64,000 nt of DNA from Pseudoxanthomonas suwonensis (GTDB lineage: Bacteria; Pseudomonadota; Gammaproteobacteria; Xanthomonadales; Xanthomonadaceae). Positions within the stretch are counted from its first letter, which is position 1; every line of letters starts with the position of its first letter. Made by a program: the position numbers and the translations under genes. The stretch covers positions 1 through 64,000 of the forward strand of contig NZ_PDWP01000017.1 in assembly GCF_010093235.1 (NCBI RefSeq), read 5' to 3'. The notes beneath the pieces were generated by a model that saw only the letters and a list, made by a program, of their open reading frames with translations, made no database searches and was not told the origin of the DNA. Below, piece by piece: positions 53,201 through 59,800 of the stretch.

Positions 53201-53393
53201 CGCTGATCGCGTCGACCACGCCGGGCGTGTCGCGCTTGATGTTCATCGCGTGGTCAAGGCTGCTCCGCAGGCCCGTGACCTGCACGGTGTCCAGCTGCGT
53301 GGCTTCCTGCGCGAATGCGGGATTGATGACGATCATGCCGCCGACGATGGTGAACATCGCCCGCGAGCGGAGCTTCTTCAGCTTGTGGTTCAT
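50238..53393 (-). CDS. TonB-dependent receptor 2 (paralogue of receptor 1)
   Basis: A 1051-residue outer-membrane receptor very similar to receptor 1. The signal is MNHKLKKLRSRAMFTIVGG to about PAFA-QE (residue 29), then TonB-box-like LDTVQVTGLRSSLDHAM, the same plug (DIGKFPDTNLAESLQRITG, GPGYNLVTLNGRQIPG), and a barrel ending in PRYMVGLRYTF. The barrels differ most in the extracellular loop region around residues 480-620, which may mean different ligands. First gene of receptor-SapC-cupin-halogenase-oxygenase. Confidence 0.95.
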   Translation of the reverse strand: MNHKLKKLRSRAMFTIVGGMIVINPAFAQEATQLDTVQVTGLRSSLDHAMNIKRDTPGVVDAISAEDIGKFPDTNLAESLQRITGISIERRDGEGAQVTARGFGPGYNLVTLNGRQIPGADGFGGGGLEVGGVGSGTRGFNFAQLASEAINGVTVYKTGRANVASGGIGATVDILTARPFNNRGGEVVASAGVKGVYDDSQLFDTDFTPEVSGIFSYANPDKTWGASINASYQKRHGGSVQATQNTWNVARWTGTDEKLLPGAVVENAPQEGQLYSMPNDVRYAFQDFERERINAQGVLQFAPTDALTLTLDYVYSTNEIAQDRGEQTQWLQNKLTHVTFDSDRAVATPTYIRDLAGSGKDFGFEQQREEQKYKLDSIGFNAKWQVNDAFSLNFDAHQTKVSSRPNDPITGGSSTAFSFGGVAPDRTNNDWTQEYWFTNGLPIMTRTLYPTTADALANTNGVTNRDFTGDELGSQIMRIWSTRQDTEVKEARIDGAFDFDNGRFLFGAASSKSSMRRLNVDGHAQLMTLGNWGVDDAGQLQGMLPLLRQFSITSMFDDFNPGIARSNVWAGNASELARWAEQVCADGTAPAAWGDNCNTISSQVSTRLNNDDLVEEDTKSLYVQWEQDGMLGPWSTYTVLGLRYERTDVRARSVITAPSGINWLSNNDFGPNMDNAQVLTEYGDGRYSFILPNLDFSIDFRDDLKGRASFSKTIARAPYGNLYPGATVGNPSGSVLFGEQYRATGGRQNTGLLPLESDNMDIGLEWYFAPSSYVAVTYWNKRVKNFIGNSVRQENLYGITDPTSGPDAQAALAFLNSDACQLQVTTAGNDPATACNGDYTTLFTALAMLRNEAATGGLGAYNGSQAQVLDMESRFDITGTDADPLYVFDVNIPVNQRAATLHGWEIGGQYFFGDSGFGILANYTIVEGDVGIDRAADPNADVFALTGLSDTANVVLMYEKYGWSARLAWNWRDEYLLAANQNGNNRNPYFVEEYDQFDLSVSYRLTDNLSLGFEAINLTGEDVRWHARSTRQFVRLVEQSPRYMVGLRYTF

Positions 53394-53403
53394 TGCTTGG
53401 TCC

Positions 53404-53511
53404 TCAGCACTGGGAATTGACAGCTGTCGGCGTGCGCTGGCGCGTGGGCGACCCGGAACCGGCCGCGGTCACGCCGATAGACAGCGCTGGACATCGGAGA
53501 CACGTGTACAT
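53404..53511 (-). CDS. Putative leader peptide ahead of receptor 2 (35 aa)
   Basis: An ATG frame with a good ribosome-binding site (GGGGAGG 9 bases upstream). It reads MYTCLRCPALSIGVTAAG at the start and ends PTAVNSQC, with TGA 10 bases before the receptor ATG. The RCPALSI-VTAA core and PTAVN are shared with the frame at 45120. Cys-rich start. The function is not known; coupling with the receptor is inferred from position and conservation in both copies. Confidence 0.5.
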   Translation of the reverse strand: MYTCLRCPALSIGVTAAGSGSPTRQRTPTAVNSQC

Positions 53512-53744
53512 CCTGGTAAACCTCCCCTCTCTCAGTTTTTCGAATCGGTGGATCCTTCCGCCTTCGGCTACCCAGGGCGGCACCTGCACTTGGCCCTGGA
53601 GTCTTCGCCAGGCCGCGCCGGGTCGAACGATCTCCCCCGGCAATTTGAAACGGAGCACACTTCTCGTTCCATGGCGCCCCGTGCGCTGGCCGGAAACTGA
53701 AATCCACATGAAACAGTTAGCGGTACCAGTTAACGCGGGGCGAA

Positions 53745-53773
53745 TGGATAGCAGCTGTTTTGCAGGGTGTCCA
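53745..53773 (-). promoter_or_regulatory. Promoter of receptor 2
   Basis: Minus-strand TGGACA (53773-53768), 17-base spacer CCCTGCAAAACAGCTGC and TATCCA (53750-53745), nearly identical to the receptor 1 promoter. A leader of about 340 bases results, containing the leader peptide. The region 53512-53744 otherwise shows no gene. Confidence 0.6.
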
Positions 53774-54137
53774 CGATGCAGCGCAACAGTTTTTTCACGG
53801 TTGCGGACGTGACATTCACGCGGAGAAAACGAAAGGAGATTGACACCGCAGGCCATCGCTTCATGCAGGCCGATACCCGCGTTTTCCTTAATACGCAGGC
53901 ATGTTTTGAAAGAGCATCACAATCAAGGCATTGCGTGATGCAAGTCCGCATACCGCCCCCCATGCCATGCGGTATGGCGTTCCGCGACCTGCCAGGCACG
54001 CGAAACGGCCGCGCCCGACGACAGCGGACGACATTTGTTGTGCGTCGCAGCACAACTCTCCGCGAACAGAAACGCGTGCCGTTGGCGCACGGGCGGCGGG
54101 CCACGACCCGATGGGGGCCTGGCCATGGGCACGCACC
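53774..54137. other. Intergenic region upstream of receptor 2 promoter
   Basis: About 360 bases without a gene, of lower GC content near 53830-53950. The first 70 bases are similar to the receptor 1 region. A perfect inverted repeat GTTGTGCGTCGCAGCACAAC is at 54037-54056, about 265 bases upstream of the -35, the same distance as its imperfect twin at 45732. Confidence 0.5.
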
Positions 54138-54857
54138 TCAGGGCAGGAACGGAAACACCACCCGCAGGAGTCCGCGGACCGCGCCCTCGGCGCTGCCGGC
54201 CACGGCCTTGGCGCCGAGGCTGTTGAGCGTGTTGCGCACGTCGGCCCAGGTGATGCGCGTGATGTCCTTGCGCAGCAGCTCGGCGAGCTCCTGCGAGGCC
54301 GGGGCCAGCCCGCGCAGGGCCGCGACGACGGCCTCGGTGTCCGGCTGCAGGAAGCCGCTGCGCTCGGCCAGCGCGACCAGGGTGTCGAAGCGCACGGCCA
54401 GCACTTCGCGGTTGCGCTCGTAGACCGGCAATCCACCGGAGTCCAGGACCGCCTGCTCGAACTGCTGGCGATCATCCGGATGCTCGATGCGCACCGCGAG
54501 GAAGCCCTCCTTGCGGCTGCGTTCGCTGACATGGCTGCTGCCCGCACGCAGGTTGGCCTCGGTCAGGACGTTGCCGAGGATCCGGCGCAGCGCCTCGTCG
54601 GCCGGCTCGGCCACCAGCTGCCGCCAGCGCGCGTAGCCGTCGCGCCGCAGCGCGCGCAGCTTCGCCGGCGTCACCCGCAGCTGGGCCGCCGCCGCGTGGT
54701 TGCTGGCATTGCGGTCGATCGCCCCGTCACGCTCCAGCAGCACGAACACCAGCAGCTCCAGGTCGCGCTTGCTCAGCGCGCCGAAGCCCTGCAGCTGCGT
54801 CTGGCGCAGGAATTCGGAGGCGAAGGCCGCCGGGTCTTTTAGTTCGAGCTGCTGCAT
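54138..54857 (-). CDS. Hypothetical protein, unrecognised
   Basis: A 239-residue soluble protein that I do not recognise. The N-terminal half (residues 1-95) looks helical with a possible HTH-like segment (AAAAQLRVTPAKLRALRRDG). The middle has an alpha/beta segment, EGFLAVRIEHPDDRQQFEQAV. The C-terminal 60 residues (LLRKDITRITWADVRNTLNSLGAKAVAGS...LLRVVFPFLP) are amphipathic. No signal peptide. A GGAG site precedes ATG 54857. It lies upstream of the receptor 2 operon on the same strand and divergent from the Gfo/Idh/MocA gene; codon use looks genuine. Confidence 0.7.
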   Translation of the reverse strand: MQQLELKDPAAFASEFLRQTQLQGFGALSKRDLELLVFVLLERDGAIDRNASNHAAAAQLRVTPAKLRALRRDGYARWRQLVAEPADEALRRILGNVLTEANLRAGSSHVSERSRKEGFLAVRIEHPDDRQQFEQAVLDSGGLPVYERNREVLAVRFDTLVALAERSGFLQPDTEAVVAALRGLAPASQELAELLRKDITRITWADVRNTLNSLGAKAVAGSAEGAVRGLLRVVFPFLP

Positions 54858-55094
54858 TGGGGGCTTCTCCTCCGGTGCTGCAGTATGGCCACGGCCCGTC
54901 GCAGGGGCTGGGATGCGGCTGCAACGCACGTCCCGGTTCCCGCCGCCGGCGGAGGATCGCACGGGCGCGGCGCGCACCGGCCACGGGCATACGCCGGCGT
55001 CCCAGCCCCGCTCCGGCATGTGGCATCGTGTGCCGTCCGCCAGCCGGCGACAGTCCCGCGCGACGCGCACCACCCGCACCCATCTGGAGGGAAC

Positions 55095-56246
55095 ATGCTC
55101 GACACCGGAATGACCCGCCGCCACCTGCTGGCCGCCATGGCCGCTGCCGGACTCGGCGCTGCGCTGCCGGCCACGGCAGCCGGCCCGCGCGGAGCCTCCG
55201 CCGCGGCACGCGATGGCGCGGCGGCCGGTCGCCGTCCCGACTCGATCGGCGTGGCGCTGGTCGGCCTCGGCTACTACGCCACCCACCTGCTCGCCCCGGG
55301 GCTGCAGCTGACCCGCAACTGCCACCTCGCCGGCATCGTCACCGGCTCGCCGGAGAAGATCCCGCAGTGGCAGCAGCAGTACGGCATCGCCGACCGCAAC
55401 GTCTACAGCTACGACGACTTCGACCGCATCGCCGACAACCCGGACATCCAGGCCGTCTACATCGTCACGCCCAACGACCTGCACCTGCCGCTGACCCGGC
55501 GCGCGGCCGCCGCCGGCAAGCATGTGTGGTGCGAGAAGCCGATGGCGATGAATGCCGCCGAGGCACAGGAAATGATCGATGCCTGCCGCGCCGCCGGCGT
55601 GCAGCTGGCCATCGGCTACCGCATGCAGCACCAGCCCAGTACCGCGCGGCTGCGGGCGATGGCGAAGGACAGGCCCTACGGCCGCATCCTCAAGGTCAGC
55701 GCCGACGCCGGCTTCCACGCCTACGACGACGTCGACCCGTCCAGCAAGCCCTGGCGCCTGCTGCCGCAGCACGGCGGCGGCGCGATGTACGACATGGGCG
55801 TGTACTCGCTGCAGGGCGCCCGCTACATCACCGGCCAGGAGCCGATGGCGGTCACCGCCCGCAGCGAGATCCACCGCCCGCACCTGTTCGAAGGGGTCGA
55901 CGAGACCACCTACTTCACCCTGGAGTTCGCCGACGGCCTGGTCGCCGAGTGCTCGACCAGCTTCGGGAAGAACATGAACACCCTGCGCGCCGACTGCGAG
56001 CGCGGCTGGTACGAAGTGTCGCCGTTCCAGGCGTACAAGGGCATCGGCGGCCGCACCAGCGACGGCGGCAGCTTCGACGACGGTGGCGTTCCCCACCAGC
56101 AGGCACTGCAGATGGACAACGATGCGCTGGCGATCCTGGAAAAACGGCCGCCGCTGGTGCCGGGCGAGGAAGGCCTGCGCGACATGCGCGTGGTCGACGC
56201 GGTGCATGCCTCGGCACGGGAAGGCGGCAAGCGCATCGTGCTGTAA
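55095..56246 (+). CDS. Tat-exported Gfo/Idh/MocA-family oxidoreductase
   Basis: A 383-residue NAD(P)-dependent oxidoreductase with a twin-arginine signal, TRRHLLAAMAAAGLGAALP (residues 7-25), so probably periplasmic like glucose-fructose oxidoreductase of Zymomonas. The Rossmann loop GLGYYA (57-62), WCEKPMAMN with the conserved Lys (EKP at 147-149), and the catalytic-face sequence GGGAMYDMGVYSLQGARYI are present. Start ATG at 55095 follows GGAGGG. Substrate is probably a sugar or sugar acid, but this is family inference. A periplasmic enzyme of this class needs tightly bound cofactor. Confidence 0.88.
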   Translation: MLDTGMTRRHLLAAMAAAGLGAALPATAAGPRGASAAARDGAAAGRRPDSIGVALVGLGYYATHLLAPGLQLTRNCHLAGIVTGSPEKIPQWQQQYGIADRNVYSYDDFDRIADNPDIQAVYIVTPNDLHLPLTRRAAAAGKHVWCEKPMAMNAAEAQEMIDACRAAGVQLAIGYRMQHQPSTARLRAMAKDRPYGRILKVSADAGFHAYDDVDPSSKPWRLLPQHGGGAMYDMGVYSLQGARYITGQEPMAVTARSEIHRPHLFEGVDETTYFTLEFADGLVAECSTSFGKNMNTLRADCERGWYEVSPFQAYKGIGGRTSDGGSFDDGGVPHQQALQMDNDALAILEKRPPLVPGEEGLRDMRVVDAVHASAREGGKRIVL

Positions 56247-56322
56247 CGGCGGCGCCGGGTTAACCGGCGCTTCACCGCTTGGCTCCTAGTTTCAGGCACC
56301 CGGTCCGGAACAGGAGCCACGC

Positions 56323-56694
56323 ATGAGACGTACCTGTGCATGCACCATGGCGCTGCTACTTGCTGCCGCCAGTGGCGGCGCGCTGGCGCAGGCCTCGACC
56401 CTGCCGCTGCCCCCGCCCGACCCGCCGCCGACCGCCGCGCCCATGCAGCGCCAGAGCGGCATGGTGGTGATCCAGGGCGACCACGACGAACGCACCGTGG
56501 TGCGCTCGTACGAACCGGACAGCGTGGTCGGCGACTACCGCATCGATTTCGACGCACTCGATGCCAACGGGGCCGGCGTCATCGACCGCCGCGAGGCCGC
56601 CGCCCATTCCACCCTGGCGGACGAATTCCGCGCCGTGGACGACAACGGCGACGGCCGCCTGGACCGCAACGAACTGTCGGGCTGGATCCGCTGA
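56323..56694 (+). CDS. Exported EF-hand calcium-binding protein
   Basis: A 123-residue protein with a signal peptide (residues 1-22), a Pro-rich linker (27-40) and two EF-hand loops: residues 80-91 (DANGAGVIDRRE) and 106-117 (DDNGDGRLDRNE). The second is canonical with ligands D106, N108, D110, D114 and E117. The first lacks a side-chain ligand at loop position 5 (A84). It probably binds calcium in the periplasm. Its stop codon abuts the convergent hydroxylase stop. Confidence 0.85.
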   Translation: MRRTCACTMALLLAAASGGALAQASTLPLPPPDPPPTAAPMQRQSGMVVIQGDHDERTVVRSYEPDSVVGDYRIDFDALDANGAGVIDRREAAAHSTLADEFRAVDDNGDGRLDRNELSGWIR

Positions 56695-57870
56695 TCAGAT
56701 CCCGGCCGCGTGCCGCCACAGCGCGCGCTTGAGCGGCGGCAGGCGGCCGGCCAGTCCGAGCAGATGGCCGCGCAGCAGCGTGGGCACCGGATGCGCGTTC
56801 GAGAACACCGTATTGATGGCCTCGAAGGCATGCGCGGACACGGTGTTGTCGCTGAGCCGGCGCCGTTCCCAGCGCTGCAGGCGGTGTGGCGCGGCCCAGT
56901 CGGAACCGCGGCGCAGCGCGCCGGCGACTTCCTCCTGCAGCGCGGCCACGTCGCGCAGGCCCAGGTTCACGCCCTGGCCGGCAAGCGGATGCACCACATG
57001 GGCGGCATCGCCCAGCACCAGTACGCGCCCGGCCACCTGCTGCCGCACCAGCTGGCGGCGCAGCGGGAAGGCGGCGCGTTTCGAGGCCAGCTCCACCCTG
57101 CCCAGGCGTCCGGCCGAGGCATCGCACAGCTCGATCGCGAACCGGCCTTCGTCCAGTTCCAGCACGCGCGCCGCCTCGGCATCGGGCAGGCTCCACACGA
57201 TCGAGGTCAAGCCATCGGCGAACGGCAGCAGCGCCAGCGGGCCGGTCGGCAGGAAACGCTGCCAGGCGGTGGCCTGGTGCGGATGCTCCGTCCTTATATA
57301 GGCGACCACGCCGCGCTGGCCGTAGTCGTGGGCATCGACCTGCAGTCCGACCAGCCGCCGCAATGCCGAACCCGCGCCATCGGCAGCCACCGCCAGGCGC
57401 GATTCCAGGCGGCTGCCGTCATCCAGGCGCAGGCGCACGCCGGCCTCGTCCTGCTCCAGCGCCTCGACCCGTGCCGGGGTGATGCAGCGCACGCCGGCCG
57501 TGGCAAGGGCCGACCACAGGCGGTCGGCCCGCAGGTCGTTCTCGACGATCCAGCCCAGTTCCGGCCGGCTCATCGACGAGGCTTCGAACCCCAGTTCGTC
57601 GCCGCCCGCCGCGTCCCACACCCGCATGCAGCGGTAGGGCTGGGCGCGCGCGGCCAGCACCTGCGGCCACACGCCCAGCTGCTGCAGCAGGGCGGCGTTG
57701 TCCGGAGCCAGCGCGTAGACGCGCAGGTCCGGCTGCTCCCGCGACCAGCATGGCGCCGGCCGCGGTTCGACCAGGGCCACTTCCAGGCCTGCGCGCGACA
57801 GGGCCAGGGCGCAGGCCGCGCCGACCACGCCGCCGCCGGCGATGACGACATCCAGGCGCACGCGGCTCAT
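56695..57870 (-). CDS. UbiH/UbiF/VisC/COQ6-family ubiquinone biosynthesis hydroxylase
   Basis: A 391-residue flavin monooxygenase introducing a ring hydroxyl in ubiquinone biosynthesis. VVIAGGGVVGAACALAL is the N-terminal FAD site, AADGAGSALRRLVGL the GD/DG region, and RVLVLGDAAHVVHPLAGQGVNLGLRDVA the C-terminal FAD motif. Which ring carbon it hydroxylates (UbiI, UbiF or broad) cannot be told. The ATG at 57870 overlaps the ubiH stop (ATGA), deciding against a GTG two codons earlier. Confidence 0.88.
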   Translation of the reverse strand: MSRVRLDVVIAGGGVVGAACALALSRAGLEVALVEPRPAPCWSREQPDLRVYALAPDNAALLQQLGVWPQVLAARAQPYRCMRVWDAAGGDELGFEASSMSRPELGWIVENDLRADRLWSALATAGVRCITPARVEALEQDEAGVRLRLDDGSRLESRLAVAADGAGSALRRLVGLQVDAHDYGQRGVVAYIRTEHPHQATAWQRFLPTGPLALLPFADGLTSIVWSLPDAEAARVLELDEGRFAIELCDASAGRLGRVELASKRAAFPLRRQLVRQQVAGRVLVLGDAAHVVHPLAGQGVNLGLRDVAALQEEVAGALRRGSDWAAPHRLQRWERRRLSDNTVSAHAFEAINTVFSNAHPVPTLLRGHLLGLAGRLPPLKRALWRHAAGI

Positions 57871-59069
57871 CGGCACAGCTCCGGCACGTCGCCACGGAAG
57901 CCCATGGCCCCGCCCACCAGCCAGGCCTGCAGCCAGGCCGCGCGGTCGGCGGCGACCAGGCCCAGGCTGCGCAGCGGCCGCAGCAGCGGCGAGGGATTGG
58001 CGGTGATCCGCGCCAGTCCATCGGAGAAGGCCAGGGTGCGTTCGCGGTCCTCGCGGCGGCGCCCGGCGTGACTTGCCAGCAGCGCATCGGCGCCGGCGGC
58101 GCCGCCGGGCGCGTCGCGCAGCAGCTCGGCCAGGGTCAGGGCATCGCGCAGGCCGAGGTTGAAGCCCTGCGCGCCCACCGGGTGGATGGTCTGGGCGGCG
58201 GTGCCCAGCAGCACCGCACGCGGCGCGACCAGGCTTTCGGCCACGACCCGGGCCATCGGGTAGGCGCTGCGCTCGCCCGACGCGAGGAAACGCCCGGCAC
58301 GCCAGCCGAAGGCGGACTGGATCCGCGCCAGCCAGCCGGCTTCGTCGAGCGCGGCCACCGCGGCGGCCTCGTGGGTGGGCACGCCATGCACCACACCGTA
58401 GGCGCGGTCTCCGCGCGGCAGCAGCGCGGTCGGCCCGCTGTCGGTGAAACGCTCCCAGGCGGTGCCGTCGGCCGGCCGCTCGCCACGCACGCGCGCCACG
58501 AACAGGGTCTGGCCGTAGTCATGGCGGCGCACGCCGATGCCCAGCGCCTCGCGCACCGCGCTGCCGGGGCCATCGGCGGCCACCAGCAGGCGGGTACGCA
58601 GGGACAGAGCGCCGTCGGCGGTTTCCAGGCGCAGGCCGCGGTGGCCGTCGCCTCCGTCTTCCAGCCCGGCGAAGCGCGCCGGACGGTAACGCACCAGTCC
58701 CTGTACCCGCGAAAGCCTCGCCTCCAGCGCCTGGCCGAAGGCGCGCGCCACCACCACCTGGCCGAAGGCCTCGCGTCCGTAGTCGGCCGCGTCCAGCTGC
58801 ACCCGGCCGAAATCGCCGGCGCGGCTGACGTGGATGCGGCGGATCGGGCCGGCCGGCGCCTGCAGGCTGGCCATCACGCCCAGCGCCTCCAGCGCGTTGA
58901 CCGAAGCCTGGGCCAGGCTCAGGTTGCGCTGGTCGAAGACGGCCGGCAGCTCGCCGGCCGGGGTGGCCTCCACCAGGGCCACGTCCAGCGCCAGCCCGTC
59001 CAGGGCGATCGCCAGGCTGGCGCCCACCAGGCCGCCGCCGACGATCACGACATCATGCGTTCGGATCAT
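57867..59069 (-). CDS. ubiH: 2-octaprenyl-6-methoxyphenol hydroxylase UbiH-like
   Basis: A 400-residue paralogue of the neighbouring flavoprotein. DVVIVGGGLVGASLAIAL (FAD loop), RNLSLAQASVNALEALGV, AADGPGSAVREALGI and AVLLGTAAQTIHPVGAQGFNLGLRDALTLAE are present; the usual GDAAH is GTAAQ here, as commonly seen in UbiH proteins. UbiH assignment rests on this and on gene order. The ATG at 59069 directly follows a -10 element with no leader, so the mRNA is probably leaderless. Confidence 0.86.
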   Translation of the reverse strand: MIRTHDVVIVGGGLVGASLAIALDGLALDVALVEATPAGELPAVFDQRNLSLAQASVNALEALGVMASLQAPAGPIRRIHVSRAGDFGRVQLDAADYGREAFGQVVVARAFGQALEARLSRVQGLVRYRPARFAGLEDGGDGHRGLRLETADGALSLRTRLLVAADGPGSAVREALGIGVRRHDYGQTLFVARVRGERPADGTAWERFTDSGPTALLPRGDRAYGVVHGVPTHEAAAVAALDEAGWLARIQSAFGWRAGRFLASGERSAYPMARVVAESLVAPRAVLLGTAAQTIHPVGAQGFNLGLRDALTLAELLRDAPGGAAGADALLASHAGRRREDRERTLAFSDGLARITANPSPLLRPLRSLGLVAADRAAWLQAWLVGGAMGFRGDVPELCR

Positions 59070-59075
59070 CGGCAC

Positions 59076-59081
59076 ATGATA
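59076..59081 (-). promoter_or_regulatory. -10 element of the leaderless ubiH promoter
   Basis: Minus-strand TATCAT ends 6 bases before the ubiH ATG, which puts transcription initiation on the start codon. No ribosome-binding site fits in between. Confidence 0.45.
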
Positions 59082-59165
59082 CGCGGCGGCGCATGCACGC
59101 CGTGCCGCCGCCCGGCGTCGCTCCCCTCTTCCGCGGCGCCGCCAACGCGGGCCCGCCCGCTCCGC

Positions 59166-59171
59166 TAGAAT
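59166..59171 (+). promoter_or_regulatory. -10 element upstream of the membrane protein gene
   Basis: TAGAAT overlaps an upstream in-frame ATG at 59170. As a -10 it would start the transcript near 59178, which excludes that ATG and favours translation from 59203. Confidence 0.5.
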
Positions 59172-59202
59172 GCCGGCCACGTTATCCACCAGGCCCCGTG
59201 CA

Positions 59203-59796
59203 ATGACCGCCACCAGCCAACGCCTCTTCGTCCTGTCCGTCCTGGCCCTGCTGATGGCCGCCTCGCGCGCCCACGTGTTCGACCACTTCTCCCCGCCGGA
59301 CGCCAGCTGGGCCGTGTTCTTCGTCGCCGGCTTCGCCCTGCGCGGCTGGGGCCGCTGGGCCTTCCCGCTGCTGATGGCGCTGGCCATGGGCATCGACTGG
59401 ATGGTGATCTCGCGCCAGGCCGCCTCGTTCTGGGGCCACTACTGCGTCTCGGCCGCGTACTGGGGACTGGTCCCGGCCTATGGCCTGCTGTGGGCCGGCG
59501 GCAGCTGGCTGCGCCGCCGCTACACCGGCGCCAGCCTGGTCCAGGCCGGCCGCCTGCTCGGCGCCTTCCTGGTGGCCGTGGTCGCCTGCCAGTTCGTCGC
59601 CCAGGGCACCTTCTACTGGTACAGCGGCGTGGTCGCCGAGCCGACCGTGGCCGGCTGGTGGAAGAACTTCCTCGACTGGCTGCCGGGCTACACGGGCACC
59701 GCCGCCACCTACACCGCCATCGCCACGGCGCTGCAGGTCGCTGCCGAACGCATCGCCCCGGCGCTGCGCCTGGACCGCACCCGCACCGCCGGCTGA
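59203..59796 (+). CDS. Small integral membrane protein, unassigned
   Basis: A 197-residue protein with about five or six hydrophobic helices. The N-terminal part (SVLALLMAASRAHVFDHFSPPDASWAVFFVAGF) and a W/Y-rich central part are well conserved in character with xanthomonad proteins found beside cobalamin adenosyltransferase genes. It precedes the adenosyltransferase at 4 bases, so the two are co-transcribed. A transport or substrate-binding (S-component-like) role in cobalamin supply is conceivable, but this is inference only. The start at 59203 is preferred over 59170 for promoter reasons. Confidence 0.65.
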   Translation: MTATSQRLFVLSVLALLMAASRAHVFDHFSPPDASWAVFFVAGFALRGWGRWAFPLLMALAMGIDWMVISRQAASFWGHYCVSAAYWGLVPAYGLLWAGGSWLRRRYTGASLVQAGRLLGAFLVAVVACQFVAQGTFYWYSGVVAEPTVAGWWKNFLDWLPGYTGTAATYTAIATALQVAAERIAPALRLDRTRTAG

Positions 59797-59800
59797 GCCG

